A stretch of DNA of 19,243 nt from an uncultured Paracoccaceae bacterium. GTDB lineage: Bacteria; Pseudomonadota; Alphaproteobacteria; Rhodobacterales; Rhodobacteraceae. Of this stretch, positions 15,679-19,243 are shown one piece after another (the stretch's first letter is position 1; each line of letters starts with the position of its first letter). A program made the translations under genes and the position numbers. The notes under the pieces are model-generated. The model ran no database searches and had not been told where the DNA came from. It saw only the letters and a program-made list of their open reading frames with translations. Where the stretch lies: positions 1 through 19,243 of the forward strand of contig CALCPC010000857.1 of the NCBI GenBank assembly GCA_937900975.1, given 5' to 3'.

Positions 15679-16709
15679 CCCTGGCTGAAGAGGATCTTGA
15701 AGCGTGCCGGATCGCCATCCAGCACGGGTCAAAAAGCTTTCACGCGGCCTCAAAACTCCTACCCCCGCATGTCCGGGCGCCCGCGCTCGCGCTCTATGCG
15801 TTTTGCCGGCTTGCCGATGACGCCGTGGATCTCGGCGCCGACAAGGCCGCCGCCGTCATCCGCCTGCGCACCCGGCTTGCCCGGGCCTATGCCGGCGATC
15901 CGCTTCCCACCCCCGCCGACCGTGCCTTTGCCGCCATGATCGCGACCCATGACATGCCCCGCGCTTTGCCCGAGGCGCTTTTGGAAGGGTTCGCCTGGGA
16001 CGCGGAGGAGCGGCGCTATGACACGCTCAGCGATGTCCGTGCCTATGCCGCCCGGGTCGCGGCCACGGTTGGCGCTATGATGACTGTCCTAATGGGGGTG
16101 CGCGACCGCGATGCCCTGGCGCGGGCCTGCGATCTGGGCGTCGCGATGCAGCTGACCAATATTGCGCGCGACGTTGGTGAGGACGCGGCCGAAGGGCGGA
16201 TCTATCTGCCCTTGACTTGGATGCAGGACGAAGGGGTTGACGTGGACGCGTTCCTTGCCAACCCCCGCCCCTCTCGCCCTTTGGAGCAGATCGTGCATCG
16301 GTTGCTGCGGGAGGCGCGCCGCCTTTATGTCCGGGCCGAGACCGGGATTGCGCTTTTACCGCCGCGCTGCCGGCCGGCGATCTTCGCCGCACGGCTGATC
16401 TATGCCGCGATCGGGCATGAGATTGCGAAAAACGGCCACGATAGCGTGACGCGCCGCGCCCATACCGGCCGCGGGGCCAAGATCCGACTGGCCGGCGCCG
16501 CGCTGGGGGCAAGCGGTCTGTCGCTGGTGGTGCCGCGTTCTGCCACCCGCCTGGCGCCGCCCCTGCCCGAGACCGCTTTTCTGGTGTCCGCTGCGGCCCA
16601 AGCCAATCCCGGCAATCGTGGGATCTTCGATGTCGACACCAAGATCGCCAATCTGGCGGATCTTTTCATTCAGCTCGAAGCCCGCGACCGGGGCCAGCGG
16701 CTAAGCTAG
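15675..16709 (+). CDS. crtB: Phytoene synthase CrtB
   Basis: CrtB condenses two geranylgeranyl diphosphates to phytoene, the entry step to carotenoids. The protein has 344 residues, a normal length. The two Mg2+-diphosphate-binding Asp motifs of squalene/phytoene synthases are visible: DDAVD at 48-52 in CRLADDAVDLGAD, and NIARDVGED at 162-170 followed by GRIYLP. The later LIYAAIGHEI stretch is also typical. The ATG overlaps the crtI stop (ATGA), and tspO begins ten bases after its TAG, so crtI, crtB and tspO form one operon. No defect is seen. Confidence 0.97.
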   Translation: MTLAEEDLEACRIAIQHGSKSFHAASKLLPPHVRAPALALYAFCRLADDAVDLGADKAAAVIRLRTRLARAYAGDPLPTPADRAFAAMIATHDMPRALPEALLEGFAWDAEERRYDTLSDVRAYAARVAATVGAMMTVLMGVRDRDALARACDLGVAMQLTNIARDVGEDAAEGRIYLPLTWMQDEGVDVDAFLANPRPSRPLEQIVHRLLREARRLYVRAETGIALLPPRCRPAIFAARLIYAAIGHEIAKNGHDSVTRRAHTGRGAKIRLAGAALGASGLSLVVPRSATRLAPPLPETAFLVSAAAQANPGNRGIFDVDTKIANLADLFIQLEARDRGQRLS

Positions 16710-16719
16710 GGGCGTGGGC

Positions 16720-17184
16720 ATGGACTGGATCACTGCCATTGGTTTTTCTGGCGCTGCCATGGGCGCAGCTGCAACCGGGGCCATGTTCCCGCCGGGGCGC
16801 TGGTACGACGCGCTGTCCAAACCCAACTGGACACCGCCGAACTGGCTGTTCCCGCTTGCCTGGACGCTGCTTTACATCGCCATGGTCTATGCCGCCTGGC
16901 GCGTCGCCCGGACGCCGAACGCCGGGCCCGCCTTGGCGCTTTGGTCCTGGCAAATCGTGTTCAACGCGCTTTGGACCCCGGTTTTTTTCGGATTGCGCCG
17001 CATTGACAGCGCCCTTCTTGTGATTGCGCCCCTGTGGATTGCCGTCGCGGGAACATGCGTTTTGTTCTGGCAGGCCGATCCGCTGGCCGGCGCGCTGCTG
17101 CTACCCCTGATCGTTTGGCAGACCTATGCCTTCGCGCTGAACGTCTCGATCTGGCAGCGCAACCGGGGTGCCGCAACAAGCTAG
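16720..17184 (+). CDS. tspO: TspO/MBR-family tryptophan-rich sensory protein
   Basis: TspO binds porphyrins in the outer membrane of Rhodobacter and negatively affects expression of pigment genes in response to oxygen. The protein has 154 residues from ATG 16720. GTG 16714 is open too, but it lies only one base after the AGGGG at 16708-16712, whereas the ATG is seven bases away. Five membrane segments fill the protein. The family motifs are WYDALSKPNWTPPNWLFPLAWTLLY, AAWRVAR, WQIVFNALWTPVFFGL and IVWQTYAFALNVSIWQRN, with many Trp residues. It is the last gene of the crtIB-tspO unit, the same order as in Rhodobacter. The genes that usually follow (crtC, crtD) are absent here. Confidence 0.95.
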   Translation: MDWITAIGFSGAAMGAAATGAMFPPGRWYDALSKPNWTPPNWLFPLAWTLLYIAMVYAAWRVARTPNAGPALALWSWQIVFNALWTPVFFGLRRIDSALLVIAPLWIAVAGTCVLFWQADPLAGALLLPLIVWQTYAFALNVSIWQRNRGAATS

Positions 17185-17544
17185 GGGCGCGGGCTCAACC
17201 AATGGCCGGGTGCGGTTGTCCCGAAATTCTCCGCGGGTATCCCAAAATCGACCATGCGCGGCCGGGGGCACCGCGGCACCGGGTCCAACCGCTGTCGGAT
17301 GTGTGGATCCGCCGGTCGCCTGGAGCGGGGGCGGGGGGACAAGCCAAGACCGGTCACGCTGAAAGCGCCCGGGGCAGCGCTGTCTTCAGACCCAGAATGC
17401 GCCGTTTCGGGGGCCAAATCCCCCGCATTTTGCTTGGGTTAGAGCCAAGGACACCTGCGGCGATCCTCCCAAAACCGGATTTTTAAAAGCATCGTTCGGT
17501 CGAGTAAATGCGACCCGTATCAGAAAACGCGGAGAAGGTCAGCG
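17185..17544. other. Spacer downstream of tspO
   Basis: No supported gene is present in these 360 bases. They contain the terminator-like hairpin at 17408-17430 and, at about 17480-17510, an AT-richer stretch that could hold a promoter for the small ORF at 17545. No TGT-N12-ACA site, tRNA or mobile-element sequence was found. Confidence 0.5.
17408..17430 (+). terminator. Candidate terminator of the crtIB-tspO operon
   Basis: Perfect 6-bp arms CGGGGG (17408-17413) and CCCCCG (17420-17425) enclose the loop CCAAAT. CATTTT follows on the plus strand. It lies about 225 bases after the tspO stop. The U tract is weak, so this is a moderate candidate. Confidence 0.4.
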
Positions 17545-17646
17545 ATGGACAAGCCTGAGACCGCGCGTTCGCGCCGGGCGCGCCCGAAAACCGCGCGACA
17601 CCTAGGCGCGAAAAACCCCAAACGCCGCGCGCATTTTGAACTCTAG
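17545..17646 (+). CDS. Candidate small basic ORF, 33 residues
   Basis: ATG 17545 to TAG 17644 encodes a 33-residue peptide beginning MDKPETARSRRARPKTARHL, with about ten Arg/Lys. It lacks a membrane segment or Cys. In favour of expression are a strong GGAGAAGG at 17531-17538 with six-base spacing, an AT-richer upstream stretch, and its position beyond the candidate tspO terminator. Against it are its short length, a biased composition expected in GC-rich DNA, and no family I recognise. It could also be a leader or a chance frame. The gene on the far side, glutamate dehydrogenase, is transcribed toward it. Confidence 0.3.
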   Translation: MDKPETARSRRARPKTARHLGAKNPKRRAHFEL

Positions 17647-17916
17647 ATGGTCGATCCGACCGGCGACGCCGCGTGTCTCAAGCCATTTGAAGCGCTTCAC
17701 GAAAAACCTGCATCTCACGAAACGCAATACGCAGGCACTGGGCCACTCGGCGCAAGTGGCGGTCCGCCGGCCTTGGGGTTCCCGTCACGGCGCAAACCGC
17801 CGCCACACCGCGCGGCCCAGAACCGCTCGCATCTGCCAGGGGCGCGCGCGCTGCCGAATGCTTCGGCCCGTCCGAAACCACGCCTTGCCGCAGCGCGGGC
17901 GCATGTGCGACGGCCG
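17647..17916. other. Spacer downstream of the glutamate dehydrogenase gene
   Basis: These 270 bases show no convincing gene. Two short stem-loops are visible: GCCACT/AGTGGC around 17743-17761, and GCCGAA/TTCGGC at 17853-17867. The latter lies 50 bases beyond the dehydrogenase stop but has no U tract. Confidence 0.4.
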
Positions 17917-19243
17917 CTAGAGACCCTTTGACTGGTAACTTGTCGCAATCCGCTGGATTGCCACGAGATACGCGGCGACGCGCAAGTCTGTCACGCCTTC
18001 GCGGTCGTGCCAAACCTCCCGCATGGACTGGTACGCGCTGCGCATCGTGTCATCCAGGCCAGAGCGGACAAGCTCCAATTCCCCGGCGCCGCGCAGATAC
18101 TTTTGCTTAAAACCGTCCGAAAGGCTCCACGGAACATTGGCATCCGAGGACAACCGCTCCAACTCTTCGACCAAGATGAGGTGGCGGGCTTCCTCCTGCC
18201 GGCGCTGCATCCGGCCAAAGCGGATGTGGCTGAGGTTCTTGACCCACTCAAAATAGCTGACCGTTACGCCGCCGGCATTGGCATACATGTCGGGGATCAC
18301 GACGATCCCGGCCTGGCGCAAGATCTCGTCGGCACCCGCCGTAATCGGACCATTGGCCGCTTCGATGATCAGCTTCGTGTTGATGCGCGCCGCGTTTTCT
18401 AGGTTGATCACACCCTCCAGGGCTGCGGGGATCAGAATATCGCAGTCTTTTTCCAGAACAGCGGCGCCGTTCTGTGTGTACTGCCCGCCCGCAAAACCGG
18501 CGACGCCGTGATGCTCGGCCACATGCGCCTTCAACGCTTCGATATCGAGGCCGTCATCGTTGACGACGGCGCCGTCGCGCTCAATCACCGCGGTGACCGG
18601 CGCCCCGTCTTCCGCTGACAGGAACTTGGCGGCGTGATAGCCGACATTTCCAAGCCCTTGAACGATCACGCGCTTGCCGTCCAGCGTGCCAGCAAGACCA
18701 GCCTTCGCCACGTCTTCGGGGTGGCGAAAAAACTCCTGCAAGGCGTATTGCACCCCGCGCCCCGTGGCCTCCCCCCGGCCCTGGATACCGCCTGCATGGG
18801 GCGGTTTGCCCGTCACGCAGGCCGCGGCATTGATGTCGGTGGTGTTCATCCGACGATATTGGTCGGCCATCCAGGCCATCTCCCGCTCTCCCGTTCCCAT
18901 GTCGGGGGCGGGCACGTTTTGCGCGGGGTTGATGAGATCGCGCTTGATCAGCTCATAGGCAAAGCGCCGGGTGATCTGCTCTATTTCATTGGGCTCCCAC
19001 GCACGGGGATCGATGCAAAGCCCCCCTTTGGAGCCGCCAAACGGCGTCTCCACCAGCGCGCATTTATAAGTCATCAGGGCGGCGAGGGCCTCCACCTCAT
19101 CCTGGTTGACCGACAGGGCATAGCGGATGCCGCCCTTCACAGGCTCCATATGTTCGGAATGCACGGCGCGGTAGCCGGTGAATGTGTGAATTTGGCCGCG
19201 CAGGCGGCCGCCGAAGCGCACTGTGTAGACCGCATTGCAGACG
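17917..19243 (-). CDS. gdhA: Glutamate dehydrogenase (Glu/Leu/Phe/Val dehydrogenase family), 5' end outside window
   Basis: This enzyme interconverts glutamate and 2-oxoglutarate plus ammonia with NAD(P). At least 441 residues are visible, and the frame stays open to the right edge of the window with residues reading VCNAVYTVRFGGRLRG, so roughly 30-45 N-terminal residues are missing. A GTG at 19221 is not the start. The substrate domain has FTGYRAVHSEHMEPVKGGIRY and the catalytic Lys region ALVETPFGGSKGGL, followed by PAPDMGTGEREMAWM. The Rossmann fold is RVIVQGLGNVGYHAAKF. EAANGPIT and PDMYANAGGVTVSYFEW near the C terminus are standard family blocks. Glutamate is favoured over Leu/Phe/Val by overall likeness, but coenzyme preference cannot be set. 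Its stop TAG is at 17917-17919. It is unrelated to photosynthesis and marks the edge of the pigment gene fragment. Confidence 0.93.
   Translation of the reverse strand, partial: VCNAVYTVRFGGRLRGQIHTFTGYRAVHSEHMEPVKGGIRYALSVNQDEVEALAALMTYKCALVETPFGGSKGGLCIDPRAWEPNEIEQITRRFAYELIKRDLINPAQNVPAPDMGTGEREMAWMADQYRRMNTTDINAAACVTGKPPHAGGIQGRGEATGRGVQYALQEFFRHPEDVAKAGLAGTLDGKRVIVQGLGNVGYHAAKFLSAEDGAPVTAVIERDGAVVNDDGLDIEALKAHVAEHHGVAGFAGGQYTQNGAAVLEKDCDILIPAALEGVINLENAARINTKLIIEAANGPITAGADEILRQAGIVVIPDMYANAGGVTVSYFEWVKNLSHIRFGRMQRRQEEARHLILVEELERLSSDANVPWSLSDGFKQKYLRGAGELELVRSGLDDTMRSAYQSMREVWHDREGVTDLRVAAYLVAIQRIATSYQSKGL

Noticed and set aside
14095..15753. 552-codon open frame on the minus strand
   Set aside because: It is the antisense shadow of crtI, whose identity is certain.
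17853..17867. GCCGAA/TTCGGC hairpin beyond the glutamate dehydrogenase stop as a terminator
   Set aside because: It has no U tract on the dehydrogenase strand and a short stem, so it is no better than chance in GC-rich DNA.
1..19243. CRISPR array, tRNA/rRNA genes, insertion sequences with transposase, toxin-antitoxin or phage genes
   Set aside because: No regularly spaced repeats, cloverleaf sequence, transposase motifs or defence-gene motifs were seen on either strand.

Overview
The window looks like chromosomal DNA of a phototrophic alphaproteobacterium of the order Rhodobacterales (purple non-sulfur or aerobic anoxygenic). The DNA is GC-rich. It carries bacteriochlorophyll genes (bchI, bchD, bchO) and spheroidene-pathway carotenoid genes (crtA, crtI, crtB) with tspO in the arrangement familiar from Rhodobacter, next to flagellar export genes. 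The genus cannot be named from the sequence alone.

Layout. (1) 1-118: a compact, nested inverted-repeat element of the MITE/palindromic-repeat kind. (2) 115-5294, minus strand: a tightly coupled flagellar run, transcribed lytic transglycosylase -> flhA -> fliR -> flhB -> small FliJ-like protein, with every junction overlapping by 1-4 bases. flhB carries an in-frame TAA after its third membrane segment. (3) 5533-7172: a DUF393 (DCC family) CXXC protein divergent from a photolyase/cryptochrome-like flavoprotein whose domains appear to be in permuted order. (4) 7159-14030, minus strand: crtA -> bchI -> bchD -> bchO -> OsmC-family protein. Gaps of 1.3 kb (bchI/bchD) and 0.7 kb (bchD/bchO) contain no convincing gene. 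(5) 14031-14100: the crtA/crtI divergent promoter region with one perfect PpsR/CrtJ-type site. (6) 14101-17184, plus strand: crtI, crtB and tspO, tightly packed. (7) 17185-17916: a gene-poor spacer with a candidate terminator and a 33-codon basic small ORF. (8) 17917 to the right edge, minus strand: a glutamate dehydrogenase whose 5' end lies outside the window.

How the genes work together. BchI and BchD are two of the three magnesium chelatase subunits (BchH is not here), and BchO is the hydrolase-fold protein linked to that step. CrtB and CrtI make and desaturate phytoene, and CrtA oxidises the late carotenoid. The oxygen/light-responsive repressor PpsR probably controls both divergent arms from one site. 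TspO modulates pigment-gene expression in Rhodobacter. The flanks are flagellar, repair/redox and nitrogen-metabolism genes, and neither crtC/crtD nor bch reductase genes follow. This is therefore a detached fragment of a photosynthesis gene cluster. The most notable points are the interrupted flhB (with NPVH in place of the NPTH autocleavage motif), the permuted photolyase-like protein, and the long spacers inside what is normally a compact bchIDO operon.
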